A DNA stretch of 42,360 nt. It comes from Candidatus Eiseniibacteriota bacterium (GTDB lineage Bacteria; Eisenbacteria; RBG-16-71-46). Shown here piece by piece: positions 15,219-24,602 of the stretch. The position numbers were made by a program, and so were the translations under genes. The notes beneath the pieces are model-generated. The model was not told the DNA's origin. It did not search any database and worked only from the letters and a program-made list of their open reading frames with translations. The stretch lies in contig JADJLL010000028.1 of NCBI GenBank assembly GCA_016710095.1, positions 1 through 42,360 of the forward strand. The letters are read 5' to 3'. Every line of letters begins with the position of its first letter. Position 1 is the first letter of the stretch.

Positions 15219-18200
15219 TCAGCGCACGAGCACGGCCCTCGCCGTGCGGGTCGTCACGTGATCGCCCTCACGCACCGCGACGCGCGCGAAGTACAGCCCG
15301 CCCGACGGCACCTCGCCCTGCGCGGGGCGCAGCACGTGCGAGCCCGCTTCCATCCGGCCGCGATGCAGCGACGCGACACGCCGTCCGTTCACGTCGAACA
15401 GCTCCGCGGTCACGTCGGCCGCCGTCGGCAGGTCGAGCGCGAACGCGAGCGTGCGAGCCGGAGAACCGGACGCCGCGAAACGCAGCGCGCGCGGCGCCTC
15501 GCCGCCCATCGGCACGTCGAGCCCGCCGACCAAGACCACGGCCCACACTCCCGTCGGCCGATAGCGCAACTGGAAGAGGCCGGCAGCGCTCTGGCCGAGC
15601 ACGGTCACGTTCGCGAACGTGCCGGTCACGCTGGTACCCGAGATCACGAGGAAGCTGTCCCCCACCTGCGGATGGAAGCCGGGATACGGCCGCAGGTCGA
15701 GCGTGCCGCCGAGCTGCGCGTTGCCGGTGACGACGATGGAATCGCGCGCGCCGGCGGCGAACGAGCCGAGGTCGAACCACGTGCGCGCGCCGGAGCGCAG
15801 CACGAGACTGCCGGTGACCGCGATGCGCCCGAGCTGCGCGGCGCCGCCGGGATCGAGACGGCCGTCCACGAGGGTCGGCGCGAGAATGCCGCCGCTGCCG
15901 GTCAGCTTGCCGCCGCCCCGCACGTGCAGCGGCGCGTACCACGGAAAGATCGCGCCCCCCTCGAGCGCGACCGTGCCGCGCACGCGCGTCGTGTCCGAGC
16001 ACACGATGTTCGTCGTCACGCCCGGCGCCGCGGCGAGTGTGCCGTCCACCAGCATCGACGTGACGCGGAAGAAGTCGCCCACCTGCGTCGGCGCCGTCGC
16101 GCGGAACGTGGCGGCCGAGTCCACCCAGACGTTCGACTCGAGCACGCCACCGCCCGCGAATCCTCCGCCGGGAGCGAGACGCACGATCGTGCCCGAAAGG
16201 CCCAGCCCGGAGCCGATCACGTCCTTCGTGAACGTGAGCCCGAGCAGGCCCTCGGCGAACACCGATCCGCTCGCGCGGAGCTTCGAGTCGATCGTGCCCG
16301 TGCCCTGCAGGCGATGCCCCGCGGGCAGCACGATGCCCTCCACCGGGCCGACGAGCGTGCCGCCGTCGATCGTCACCGTGCCGACGGTCGCCGAGTCCAG
16401 GTCGGCGATCGTGAGCGTCTGCGCGGCGACCTCGAGCTTCGCGCGACAATCGTAGCCATCCGCCATGTCGGAGCGTCCGAGCGAAAGCGGGCCTCCCGCG
16501 AGGATGCGCGCGGTCGTGTCCACGGGAGAAGCGAAGCGATTGGCGAGCGTTCCGTACCCGATGATCTGCGCGGAGCCGAGCGGAGCGATTTCGCCCGACC
16601 CCGTCGTGCTTCCCTCCCCGATCGAAAGAAACCCGCGCAAGTCGAGACGTCCGTTCAGTTCGAGCACGCCACCCCGGGCCAGCTCGAGGATGCCTCCCCC
16701 CCAGACCGTCGAGGCGGCGGCGAGGTCGGTGGTCACACGCCCGCCGTCGGTGATGCCGAGATTGGCGAGGCTGCCGCCGCTCGCGGCGACGAACGTGCCG
16801 CCGACCGCGAAACCTCCGCTCAACGTCATCGCGCTTCCCGCGCCCTTCACGTCCACGTTACCGAAGCTGCCGGCCTGGGAGCCGATGCGCAACGACACCG
16901 CGACCGCGTCCGCCCCTCCGGTGACGTTCAGCGTGCCGGTGCCGAGCCGGCCGATCGTGAAGTCGCCGCCGGAGGTCACGTGCGTCGCCGTGCCGTCGAT
17001 CTCGATCAGGCCGTTCGAGCCCACTTCGTCGCCGACGATGGTGTTGAAGCTCCCCAGCGTGACCTGGCTGTTGCCGAGCACGTGCATCTCGGCCTGACCG
17101 GCGTCACCGACCACGAGTCCCGGGGACACCGTCGCGTCGAGGAAGGCCTCGCTGCCGTTGAGAAGCTCGAGCTTCGGCGTGTTCGCGATGCCGTCGAGCG
17201 TGAGCGGCAACCCGTTCACGTCGAGCGTGCCGCCCGTGAGCTGCAGACGACCGCCGCGGAAGTCGAGGTCGTGGACCGGGTCGAGCAGGTAGAGGTGAAA
17301 GGTCGAGAACCGCGAACCGCCGCGGATCTCGAGCTTCGCGCCCGAGTACGTGTCGGGATCGCCGACGAACGTGTACCCGTTCACCTCGATGACGCCGCCG
17401 GCCGCGCACGTGACCGTGCCGGTGCCGCCGGGGTTCGAGTTCTCTCCGTGCCCGATGCCGAGGCTGCTGTGGAAGATCGCGCGCGCGCTGTCCACGCTGC
17501 CCGCGCCGCCGACCCAGAGCGATCCGGTCGAACCCGCGTAGGGGCCGAAGTCCACGACCTGCGAGAACTCGGCGAGCGCGCCGTCGAGCACTTCGGCGTG
17601 TCCGTCCCCCGCCTGGTTCCCGAAGTACACCGCCGTGCCCACCGTCAGCGAGTCCCGGAAGGTCGAACGGTCGTACGCATCGGCCGGATCCACGCCCGAC
17701 ACCCGAAGCGTGCCGTGCCCCGAGCTCCAGCCGAACATCGGCGAGACCCCGCGCATGAAGACCGACGCGCCACCGGTGACCGCGAGCACGCCCGTTCCGG
17801 CGTTCTCGCCGAACCGCGGCTGGTTCGTGCGGAAGTCGCCGCTCGCGCCGCCACCCGAGAAGGTGAGCGTGCCGCTCGTGCCGCTGATCGCACCGACGTA
17901 GCACTGGTTGCCGACCACGAGCGCGCCGTCGGCCACCTTGAGCGAGCAGGGCTGCGCCGGGTTGTTCGCGACCTGCACGCGGCCGTTCGTCGTGTGCGAG
18001 CCGGTCGGGAACTGCAGCGTGACTCCGCCGAAGCGCACGAGTTGCCCGCGGACTTCCGGAACGGCGGCGCCGAACGTGACGGTGTACTGCCCGTTCAGGA
18101 TGTACTGGCAGGAGTCGGCAGAGCCGGGTACGGCGGCGGGGTTCCAGTTCGCCGCGGTCCCCGCGGCGCCGTTGGCGACGGCCGACCAGGTGTAGGTCGC

Positions 18201-18287
18201 CGCGGTCACGCGAGTGGCATGAAGGCCGACGAGCGAGCAGGTGACGGCGACGAGCAGGGCGAGCGGCAGGCGAAGCGTTCGATGCAT
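15219..18287 (-). CDS. Large secreted beta-helix-like protein with C-terminal sorting domain
   Basis: A 1022-residue protein. The signal peptide RTLRLPLALLVAVTCSLVGL is followed by YTWSAVANGAAGTAANWNPA, the start typical of autotransporter-associated and verrucomicrobial/FCB repeat proteins. Most of the chain is Gly/Thr/Val-rich repeats (GTLTFSGGGASG, GTLNVTGGADAVAV, GGTLDVNGLPLTLDG), consistent with a right-handed beta-helix. The last ~85 residues (TAELFDVNGRRVASLHRGRM, then GLYFARVAV) are a FlgD/T9SS-type sorting domain. The ATG at 18287 has GAGGATC upstream. Despite 3 kb of repetitive GC-rich sequence, the frame is intact. It is probably surface-displayed; its ligand or role is unknown. 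Confidence 0.85.
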   Translation of the reverse strand: MHRTLRLPLALLVAVTCSLVGLHATRVTAATYTWSAVANGAAGTAANWNPAAVPGSADSCQYILNGQYTVTFGAAVPEVRGQLVRFGGVTLQFPTGSHTTNGRVQVANNPAQPCSLKVADGALVVGNQCYVGAISGTSGTLTFSGGGASGDFRTNQPRFGENAGTGVLAVTGGASVFMRGVSPMFGWSSGHGTLRVSGVDPADAYDRSTFRDSLTVGTAVYFGNQAGDGHAEVLDGALAEFSQVVDFGPYAGSTGSLWVGGAGSVDSARAIFHSSLGIGHGENSNPGGTGTVTCAAGGVIEVNGYTFVGDPDTYSGAKLEIRGGSRFSTFHLYLLDPVHDLDFRGGRLQLTGGTLDVNGLPLTLDGIANTPKLELLNGSEAFLDATVSPGLVVGDAGQAEMHVLGNSQVTLGSFNTIVGDEVGSNGLIEIDGTATHVTSGGDFTIGRLGTGTLNVTGGADAVAVSLRIGSQAGSFGNVDVKGAGSAMTLSGGFAVGGTFVAASGGSLANLGITDGGRVTTDLAAASTVWGGGILELARGGVLELNGRLDLRGFLSIGEGSTTGSGEIAPLGSAQIIGYGTLANRFASPVDTTARILAGGPLSLGRSDMADGYDCRAKLEVAAQTLTIADLDSATVGTVTIDGGTLVGPVEGIVLPAGHRLQGTGTIDSKLRASGSVFAEGLLGLTFTKDVIGSGLGLSGTIVRLAPGGGFAGGGVLESNVWVDSAATFRATAPTQVGDFFRVTSMLVDGTLAAAPGVTTNIVCSDTTRVRGTVALEGGAIFPWYAPLHVRGGGKLTGSGGILAPTLVDGRLDPGGAAQLGRIAVTGSLVLRSGARTWFDLGSFAAGARDSIVVTGNAQLGGTLDLRPYPGFHPQVGDSFLVISGTSVTGTFANVTVLGQSAAGLFQLRYRPTGVWAVVLVGGLDVPMGGEAPRALRFAASGSPARTLAFALDLPTAADVTAELFDVNGRRVASLHRGRMEAGSHVLRPAQGEVPSGGLYFARVAVREGDHVTTRTARAVLVR

Positions 18288-18428
18288 GGCAGGATCCTCG
18301 CGAAGGGCTTCGAGTCCCGCCCACGGGCGCACCGAGGGCGCGCTCGCCCGCATCGAGGGACTCCGACACGAGGGCTTGTTTCGCCACCGTCGCCGATCTC
18401 CCGCGACGAGTTCGGACCTGCCGCCTGC

Positions 18429-19038
18429 TCAGCGCCGCATGCGATCCGGCAGCGGCAGGATCGTGGCGTCGGGCTCGCGGAGCCTGCGCAGGCGCTTCGC
18501 CGCGTCCGGGTAGGCCGTCATGCCGGAGGCGAGCACCGCACGCAGCGTGTCGGGCGAACCGAGCAGGTCGAACACGGTGAGCGGCCGGCCCGAGTCCCCG
18601 GCCCGCCCAACCGTCGAGCAGGTTCACGACCCAGAACGACTGCGCTTTGCCGTTCGCGTAGGCGTGAATGTGCACCGTCCACGGATCGCGGCCGTCCTCG
18701 CGATCGAGCGCCTCCGCGGGCGCGGTGCGCGCCTTCCACTCGCGCCCCTCGGGCAGGAGCGCGTCGGCGAAACGTCGCACCCACTCCCGGCCATTGCGGC
18801 CGTATGCGAGCACTTCGCTGGTGCCCGTCGAGTGAATCGTGCCGTCACCCGACGTGTGCGAGTCGTTCGACGTGGCCACCTGAAGCATCACGTCGGCGCT
18901 GTCGCATGCGAGCAGTTGCGCGCGCTCCGAGGCCGTCGGGCCGGGCCCGACTTCGACGGCGCGAGCGCCGCCCGCGACGGACCATGCGACGGCGAAGACC
19001 AACAGAGCGAGTACGGTGGAACGCGATGGCACACGCAA
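18429..19038 (-). CDS. Secreted protein sharing a domain with the adjacent TonB-C protein, frameshifted
   Basis: Expected ~202 residues. A signal peptide (RVPSRSTVLALLVFAVAWSV) precedes a domain containing REWVRRFADALLPEGREWKA, EDGRDPWTVHIHAYANGKAQ and SFWVVNLLDGWAG. The rest (DSGRPLTVFDLLGSPDTLRA, ending LPLPDRMRR) is in another frame. One extra base at the CCCC run 18596-18599 explains this, and the span is 3n+1. The TTG at 19038 is chosen because GGAGG lies five bases upstream; GTG 19032 is an alternative. The domain is related in sequence to the N-terminal half of the upstream TonB-C protein. The function is unknown. Confidence 0.65.
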
Positions 19039-19092
19039 GGCGGCCTCCAAGGTTTTCCCGGTCTTCGGATCTCCCCCGGCGCTGCCGCGAAA

Positions 19093-20058
19093 CTACTTCA
19101 GCTTGAACTCCACCGGAACGGCGACCCACACCGCGACGGGCTTCTTTTCGCGCGTGGCCGGCTGGAACTCCCACTGCCGCACGGCAACGAGCGCGGGCGC
19201 GTCGAGGCCCGTCACGCTCTGGGCGAGCTTCATGTCCTTCACCCGGCCGTCCTTGCCGACCAGCACCTGCACGATCACCGTGCCCTCGAGTCCCGCGGTG
19301 CGCGCGGCCTCGGGGTACGTGGGCGCCACCTTCTTCACGGGCACGGGCAGCGAATCGACACGCACGAAGTCGCCGAACTTCGGCAGCGGCTCGCCACCAC
19401 CGGCGGCCAGCACCGCGGCGCGGCGCGCGACGCGGAAGCTCGCGATCACCGTGTCGGCGGGCAGCGCCTCGCGCATCATGCCGAGCAGCGTGTCGGCCTT
19501 GTCGTCGATCCACAGGCCGCCGGGAATGCGGCCGCCGACGCCGGCGAAGCCGCAACCTTCGAGGAAGTTGAGATAGGCCTGGCCACGGCTCTTGCTCGAG
19601 AACCAGAGCACGGTGGTCATCCACGGCTGCCGTCCGTCGTCCTGCTGCACGGGCGGCGGGCAGAGCTGGTCCGATAAGTTGGTCGAGGTCGTCACCAGCG
19701 CGTTCGTGAAACGCGTCATCCAGCTCTTGCCCACGCGGACCATGCCGACGCGCTCGGTGTAGGGATACTTGGTCGGCTCGCCCTTGGCGTCGACCGTGTC
19801 GCGCCAGATCACCGCCACGCGACCGACCTGGATCGAGTCCGCGGCCTGCATCGAGGCGAGCAGCGCTTCGACGGGCAGGTGACGTGGCCCGTCGGGCGGC
19901 ACCGGCGCGCCCGGAGGAGGCCCCGACATGGGCGGGACCGAAGACGACGGGTTCTGCGGCTGGGCGGGTGCGGAACTGGCGGGCGGAAACGAAAGCGCGG
20001 CGCTCGCGACGAGGACGAGCAGCAGCGACGTGGTGGCGAAGAGTGCGGCGGGCTTCAT
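19093..20058 (-). CDS. Secreted/periplasmic TonB C-terminal domain protein
   Basis: A 321-residue protein. A signal peptide or N-terminal anchor (KPAALFATTSLLLVLVASAA) and a Pro-rich linker (~25-60) lead to a novel domain (~65-215, with SWMTRFTNALV and QQDDGRQPWMTTVLWFSSKS). The C-terminal ~90 residues are a TonB_C fold: VAPTYPEAARTAGLEGTVIV, QVLVGKDGRVKDMKL, WEFQPATREKKPVAVWVAVP. In energy transducers this domain contacts outer-membrane receptors. Without nearby ExbBD or a receptor, a structural or sensing role is equally possible. The ATG at 20058 has GGAGG upstream. It lies about 54 bases upstream of the related gene at 18429 on the same strand. Confidence 0.82.
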   Translation of the reverse strand: MKPAALFATTSLLLVLVASAALSFPPASSAPAQPQNPSSSVPPMSGPPPGAPVPPDGPRHLPVEALLASMQAADSIQVGRVAVIWRDTVDAKGEPTKYPYTERVGMVRVGKSWMTRFTNALVTTSTNLSDQLCPPPVQQDDGRQPWMTTVLWFSSKSRGQAYLNFLEGCGFAGVGGRIPGGLWIDDKADTLLGMMREALPADTVIASFRVARRAAVLAAGGGEPLPKFGDFVRVDSLPVPVKKVAPTYPEAARTAGLEGTVIVQVLVGKDGRVKDMKLAQSVTGLDAPALVAVRQWEFQPATREKKPVAVWVAVPVEFKLK

Positions 20059-20144
20059 CGGAGCCTCCGGCGGAATGAAAGTGAAGCGGGAGTCGTGACC
20101 GACGGTACGCCGTCCCCCGGAGAGGGCACAACGGTCCCTACGGA

Positions 20145-20729
20145 TCAGTCCCGGCGCTTCCGGCGAGACTTGGCAATGGCCGGACGTGGGCGCCGCGCGG
20201 GCTTCGGCCCCGCCTTCGGCGCGGCGGCTGGCTTCGTCGGCTTCGCCGCCTTCGGCCACTTCTTCTCCATGGCGGCGATCACGGGCTCCGCCTCGAGCAT
20301 CGCGGCGTCCTCGAACGCGCGCATGACGCGGCGCTCGGCGGCCCTCATGTGATCGTGCCCGCACAGGTGGAGCGCGCCGTGGATCACCAGCCGCGCGAGT
20401 TCGGCGGCCTCGGTCACGCGCCAGCGCTTCGCCTGCACGCGGACGCGGTCCATGGACACGACGAGGTCACCGTTGATCGGGCGCGTGTCCGCGTCGGCCT
20501 CGTGCTCGTCGTAGGCGAACGTGATCACGTCGGTCGCGTGGTCCATGCGGCGCCACTCGCGATTGAGCCGCCGCGTGAGCGCGTCGCCGGCCAGCACGAC
20601 CGCGACCTCGCCCGTACGGCGGCCGAGCCGCTTCAGCACGAGCGACACGAGCGCGCGGACGGGAACGGCGAGCGAGCGCGCCGGGCTCGGCGCGCCGCCG
20701 TCAGTCTCCGCTGCGACGGAGATCGGCAT
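20145..20729 (-). CDS. ybeY: Endoribonuclease YbeY with a basic C-terminal tail
   Basis: A 194-residue protein; the family is usually ~150. The Zn-binding signature HGALHLCGHDH is intact, and LTRRLNREWRRMDHATDVIT is the family motif upstream of it. YbeY acts in 16S rRNA 3'-end maturation and ribosome quality control. About 40 extra residues at the C-terminus are Lys/Arg/Pro/Ala-rich (KPTKPAAAPKAGPKPARRP, ending SRRKRRD), suggesting added RNA affinity. The start at 20729 overlaps the end of pgpH by 29 bases, implying translational coupling. The order phoH-pgpH-ybeY is conserved in many bacteria. Confidence 0.93.
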   Translation of the reverse strand: MPISVAAETDGGAPSPARSLAVPVRALVSLVLKRLGRRTGEVAVVLAGDALTRRLNREWRRMDHATDVITFAYDEHEADADTRPINGDLVVSMDRVRVQAKRWRVTEAAELARLVIHGALHLCGHDHMRAAERRVMRAFEDAAMLEAEPVIAAMEKKWPKAAKPTKPAAAPKAGPKPARRPRPAIAKSRRKRRD

Positions 20730-22872
20730 CGGCGCGGTTCTGCTTCTTCGGCGCGTCGGGATACGGCACGCGCACGTGGAAGATCGCGGTGAGGACGGGG
20801 ATGAACGACTCGCGGATGCGCGCCAGTTCCTGGAGCGTGAGTCCGCAGTCGTCGAGCTGCCCGTCGCGCACGCGCTCGTCGATGATGCGCTGCACGAGTC
20901 CGCGGATGCGGCTCGGCGTGGGCTCGGCGAGCGCACGCGAAGCGCCCTCGACGCCGTCGGCGAGCATGAGGATCGCCGTCTCCTTCGAGCGCGGACGCGG
21001 CCCCGGATAGCTGTAGTCCTCGCGGCGCGCCCCCGGGTCGGTCTCGAGCGCCTTGTGATAGAAGAACGCCATCACCATCGTGCCGTGGTGCTCGGGGATC
21101 GCGTCGAGCACGGCGCGCGGCAGGCGCTGCTTGCGCGCGAGCTCGAGGCCCTCGGTGATGTGCGACTTCACGACGAGCGCGCTCATGGACGGCGTGAGCT
21201 TCTCGTGGCGCGAACGCGACGCGGCCGGCTCGTTCTCGGCGTAGTACTCGGGCTTCGCGAGCTTGCCGATGTCGTGGTAGTAGGCCGCCACGCGCGCGAG
21301 CAGCGAGTTCGCGTTGATCGCTTCGGCCGCGGCCTCGGCGAGCGAGCCGACGACCATGCTGTGGTGGTACGTGCCCGGCGCCTCGAGCTGCATGCGGCGC
21401 AGCAGCGGACGGTTGAGGTCCGAAAGCTCGAGCAGCGTGATGTCGCTCGTGAGCCGGAACAGGCTCTCGACGAGCGGCAGGAACATGAACGCGAGCATCG
21501 TCGAGAGGAACGCGTTCAGCGCGCCCCACATGGTGTCGCGCAGCAGCACCTGCGTCGTCGCGGTCTGCGCGAGGTCCCACGCGAGAATCGCCGCGAGGTT
21601 CGCGAGCATGATCGCGAAGAACGCGCGCACGAAATGCCAGCGGTGGCGCAGGCGCGAGACCGAGTACGTGGCGGTGACGCCGCCCATCATGGCGACGGGC
21701 ACGAACGGCGCACGCAGCTCGGCGACCGCGGTCACGAGCACGGCGACGACGAGCGTGAACACGAGCGCCGGCCGCTTCTCGAGCAGCGACGCCACGACGA
21801 GCGGCGCCAGCGCGAGCGGCACCGTGAACTCCGAGAAGCCGGCGACCGTCACGAGGCCGACCGCCGAGCCGAGCACGGCGAGCGTCAGCAGCGTGAACAT
21901 CGCGAGCATGCCGTTGTCGCGATAGACCGCGATCAGCTCCATGCGCAGGTACGTCGCGAACGCCGCGATGAACAGCAGCATGAGCAGCATGCGCGCGACC
22001 GGCGGGTACAGGAACTCGCTCTGGTTGCTCTTCGCGAGTTCGAGGTTCCGCAGCGAGCGCAGCTTCTGGACGGCCTCGCGCGAGACGCGCTCGTTGGCGT
22101 CCACGATCAGCTCGTCCTTCTTCACGGTGCCGATCACGCCCGGGACGGCGCCCTGCGCCTGCACGCGGCGCCACTCGGTCTCGGCGCGGTCGTACATGAC
22201 GGTGGACTGCACGAACGGCCCGGCGAGCCCGATCACGAGCTGCACGCCGCGCGGATCGTTCGGGAACAGCTCGCGCGCGCGCGCCGCGAGGCGGTCGAGC
22301 GCTTCCTTGCGTTCGAGGAACCGGCTGGCCGGAGCGAGCGCTTCGGTCTCGCCCTCGCGCAACGTGACGTTGCGGTAGCCGAGGATGAAGCCGCCCTTCT
22401 TCTCGGCGACGATGCCCGACTGCACGAGTTCGGCGAGCCACGCCCCCATGGCGCCGAGCGCCTTGCGGGCGCGTCCGGGCGCGGCGAGCGCGTCGGCGGC
22501 GCCCTCGTCGAGCGGCACGCCGAGCGCCTTCAGGCGCGCGACGCGGTCGGCGGGGCTGACGCGCACGTCGGAAACGAGCGCGAGCGCGTGATCCTGGAAC
22601 GCGCTCCAGCGGTTGAGCACGTCGGCCTGCGCGCGCGTGTCCACGACGTACACCGGCGGCACGGCCAGCCCGGCCTCTTCCTGCTCGCGCCGGAGCACGG
22701 GCTCGTCCTTCTGGACGCGGAAGTCGTACGGGGCGACGACGCGCTCGCGGGCGATGTCGCCCTCGCGGTAGCGCAGGCGGTCCCCGGCGCCGTGCCCGGT
22801 GGGCAGGAGCGCGGCGGCGGCCAGAAGCGTCACGACCATCAGCAGGCGCTGGGCGTAGTAGCCCCAGCGCAC
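20701..22872 (-). CDS. pgpH: 7TM-HD phosphohydrolase PgpH (c-di-AMP phosphodiesterase family)
   Basis: A 723-residue protein. One N-terminal TM helix is followed by an extracytoplasmic 7TMR-HDED domain (DRLRYREGDIARERVVAPYD, then VYVVDTRAQADVL). About seven TM helices occupy ~residues 300-480, and the cytoplasmic C-terminal HD domain carries YHHSMVVGSLAEAAAEAI, YYHDIGKLAKPEYY and EHHGTMVMAFFYHKAL. The HD metal ligands are present. In Listeria the homologue hydrolyses c-di-AMP; the signal read by the outer domain is unknown. The GTG start at 22872 gives the longest sensible N-terminus with its TM helix. A strong hairpin separates it from phoH. Confidence 0.93.
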   Translation of the reverse strand: MRWGYYAQRLLMVVTLLAAAALLPTGHGAGDRLRYREGDIARERVVAPYDFRVQKDEPVLRREQEEAGLAVPPVYVVDTRAQADVLNRWSAFQDHALALVSDVRVSPADRVARLKALGVPLDEGAADALAAPGRARKALGAMGAWLAELVQSGIVAEKKGGFILGYRNVTLREGETEALAPASRFLERKEALDRLAARARELFPNDPRGVQLVIGLAGPFVQSTVMYDRAETEWRRVQAQGAVPGVIGTVKKDELIVDANERVSREAVQKLRSLRNLELAKSNQSEFLYPPVARMLLMLLFIAAFATYLRMELIAVYRDNGMLAMFTLLTLAVLGSAVGLVTVAGFSEFTVPLALAPLVVASLLEKRPALVFTLVVAVLVTAVAELRAPFVPVAMMGGVTATYSVSRLRHRWHFVRAFFAIMLANLAAILAWDLAQTATTQVLLRDTMWGALNAFLSTMLAFMFLPLVESLFRLTSDITLLELSDLNRPLLRRMQLEAPGTYHHSMVVGSLAEAAAEAINANSLLARVAAYYHDIGKLAKPEYYAENEPAASRSRHEKLTPSMSALVVKSHITEGLELARKQRLPRAVLDAIPEHHGTMVMAFFYHKALETDPGARREDYSYPGPRPRSKETAILMLADGVEGASRALAEPTPSRIRGLVQRIIDERVRDGQLDDCGLTLQELARIRESFIPVLTAIFHVRVPYPDAPKKQNRADADLRRSGD

Positions 22873-22951
22873 CGATCGGGCACGGTCCGGCAGGGCCGGG
22901 ACCGGCGACAGTTCCGAAGTACTCAGACGGTCACTCCGTGGGTGAAGACAA

Positions 22952-22977
22952 GAGCCGGGGCGGGGCAGCCCCGGCTC
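22952..22977 (-). terminator. Hairpin between phoH and pgpH
   Basis: A 10-bp perfect inverted repeat (GAGCCGGGGC / GCCCCGGCTC) with a 6-base loop begins 16 bases after the phoH TAA. It may attenuate read-through into pgpH, or act as a processing point in a shared transcript. Confidence 0.55.
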
Positions 22978-22992
22978 ACGACGGCGCGAACC

Positions 22993-24129
22993 TTACGCGA
23001 CCGGCCCGGTGGCGTCACCCGGGGACGCCGGAGCGTCCTCGGCCGCCGGGGCATCGCCCTCGCCCGCAACGGCTTCGGCCGTGGCGGCGGGCGTCTGGGC
23101 GAGCGGATCGAGGCTCTCGCCCACGCCGTCCTCGGCCTTGCCCTCGGACTTCGCGTGGTAGAGGTCGAACGCGTGGATGATCTCGCGCACGAGGCGGTGC
23201 CGGACGACGTCCTCGGGATGGAAGTACACGAACTCGATCCCGGGCACGTGGCCGAGGATCGACTGGATGCGCACGAGCCCCGACTGGTCGGCCGACTTGA
23301 GGTCGATCTGCGTGAGGTCGCCCGTGATCACCGCGCGCGAGTCCGTACCCATGCGGGTCAGGAACATCTTCATCTGGCGCACGGTCGTGTTCTGCGCCTC
23401 GTCGAGGATGATGAACGCGTTGTGGAGCGTGCGCCCGCGCATGAACGCGAGCGGCGCGATCTCGATCACGCCCATCTCGAGGAAGCGGCGCATTTTGTCG
23501 TAGCTCATCAGGTCCGCGAGCGCGTCGTACATCGGGCGCAGGTACGGATCGACCTTCTCCTGCATGTCGCCGGGCAGGAAGCCCAGGTTCTCGCCGGCTT
23601 CGACGGCGGGGCGCACGAGGATGATGCGGTCGACCTTCTTGGAGCGCAGCGCGGCGACGGCGGCGGCGACGGCGAGGTACGTCTTGCCGGTGCCGGCGGG
23701 GCCGATGCCGAACACGACGTCGTGCTGCTCGAGCGCCTTGAGGTAGACGGCCTGCGTGGGCGTCCGCGCGCGCACCGACTTGCGGTCGAAGCTGTAGCCC
23801 GGCGCGCCGTCGTACGCCTCGACGAGTCGAGCGCGTCCCTGGCCGTTGCCGCGGTGGTCGTCCGAATCGCCGTTACGCCGCACCTGCCCCAACGCAGTCG
23901 CCACGTCCGCCTCCTCGATGGGTTTCCCGCGCTCCGCGAGCTGGACGAGTTCGTTCAGCGCCGCGGAAGCCGGCTTCACGTCGTCTGCTTCACCCGCCAC
24001 CGTGAGCGTGCCGTCACGCACGGTGATGCGTACCGGAATCTCGCGCTCGATCTGGCGCAGGTTCGCGTCGTTGTGTCCGAGCAGCGACAGCTGGTCGAGA
24101 TGATGAATGGGGAACTTCTTGACGGTCAC
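22993..24129 (-). CDS. phoH: PhoH-like ATPase (PhoL/YbeZ type)
   Basis: A 378-residue protein. A KH-like N-terminal region (VKKFPIHHLDQLSLLGHNDA) is followed by the P-loop NTPase core: GIGPAGTGKTYLAVAAAVAA (Walker A), RTLHNAFIILDEAQNTTVRQ (Walker B, DEAQN) and MGTDSRAVITGDLTQIDLK. YbeZ proteins partner YbeY in ribosome maturation. An acidic Ala/Glu/Pro tail of ~50 residues is non-standard. The GTG at 24129 is preferred because GAGG lies 8 bases upstream and the family N-terminus begins there; TTG 24159 is an alternative. Confidence 0.93.
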   Translation of the reverse strand: MTVKKFPIHHLDQLSLLGHNDANLRQIEREIPVRITVRDGTLTVAGEADDVKPASAALNELVQLAERGKPIEEADVATALGQVRRNGDSDDHRGNGQGRARLVEAYDGAPGYSFDRKSVRARTPTQAVYLKALEQHDVVFGIGPAGTGKTYLAVAAAVAALRSKKVDRIILVRPAVEAGENLGFLPGDMQEKVDPYLRPMYDALADLMSYDKMRRFLEMGVIEIAPLAFMRGRTLHNAFIILDEAQNTTVRQMKMFLTRMGTDSRAVITGDLTQIDLKSADQSGLVRIQSILGHVPGIEFVYFHPEDVVRHRLVREIIHAFDLYHAKSEGKAEDGVGESLDPLAQTPAATAEAVAGEGDAPAAEDAPASPGDATGPVA

Positions 24130-24602
24130 TCGGTGCCTCGGTGTGCGGGGAAAACACAAAACTCCCGACCGGTTCCGCCCCGCTTCGGGGCGCCGATCAA
24201 GAGCTCAGGTGATGCCTGTCCTGTGACGTCGGGATGCGAAGTCAATCCGGATGGCCCTGGGACTCTGCGCAATGGCCGCCTGCCTTCCGTGAGCGGGCGT
24301 CTCGGTACCGCACGCGATGCGTCGTGCGGCGCCGGGACTCTATCAGACGCATTTCACGGAGCGGAGCACGAAATCCACGCCGCGTGTCGCCGGAACGAAC
24401 CTGCACGCACGGTATCGGCCGGGCCGCGGCATGGGGTTGAGCGGGGACTTGTGCCCCGCTCGACCGCCCATTTACCGCACGACGACCGCCCTCACCGCGC
24501 TCGTCTCGGCCCCTCGCGCGAGTCGCCGCGTACGGGCGCCCCTCGCGCAGCGATGCACGCGGCACCGGCCAGGCGGCACCTCGACGCCCCACGACGTCGA
24601 CA
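24130..24602. other. Intergenic region upstream of phoH
   Basis: 473 bases between phoH and the stop assumed for the frameshifted Kelch-like gene. It contains a 5-bp GCCCC / GGGGC hairpin (24177-24191) in the phoH leader and a longer hairpin at 24435-24465. No credible ORF with family similarity or structured RNA class was recognised. The phoH promoter must lie here, but no convincing -35/-10 pair was found. Confidence 0.5.
24435..24465 (-). terminator. Hairpin downstream of the Kelch-like gene
   Basis: A 12-bp stem (GGTTGAGCGGGG / CCCCGCTCGACC, one G-T pair) with a 7-base loop. It is placed where transcription of the minus-strand Kelch-like gene would be expected to end before phoH. No T-run follows. 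Confidence 0.5.

Noticed and set aside
14967..19106. A 1379-codon open frame on the plus strand
   Set aside because: It is antisense to the intact beta-helix-like secreted protein and its neighbour. Its composition is that of a shadow frame.
24160..24430. A possible structured RNA (SRP, 6S or riboswitch) upstream of phoH
   Set aside because: Only a short 5-bp hairpin was found, and no conserved core of a known class could be matched on either strand.
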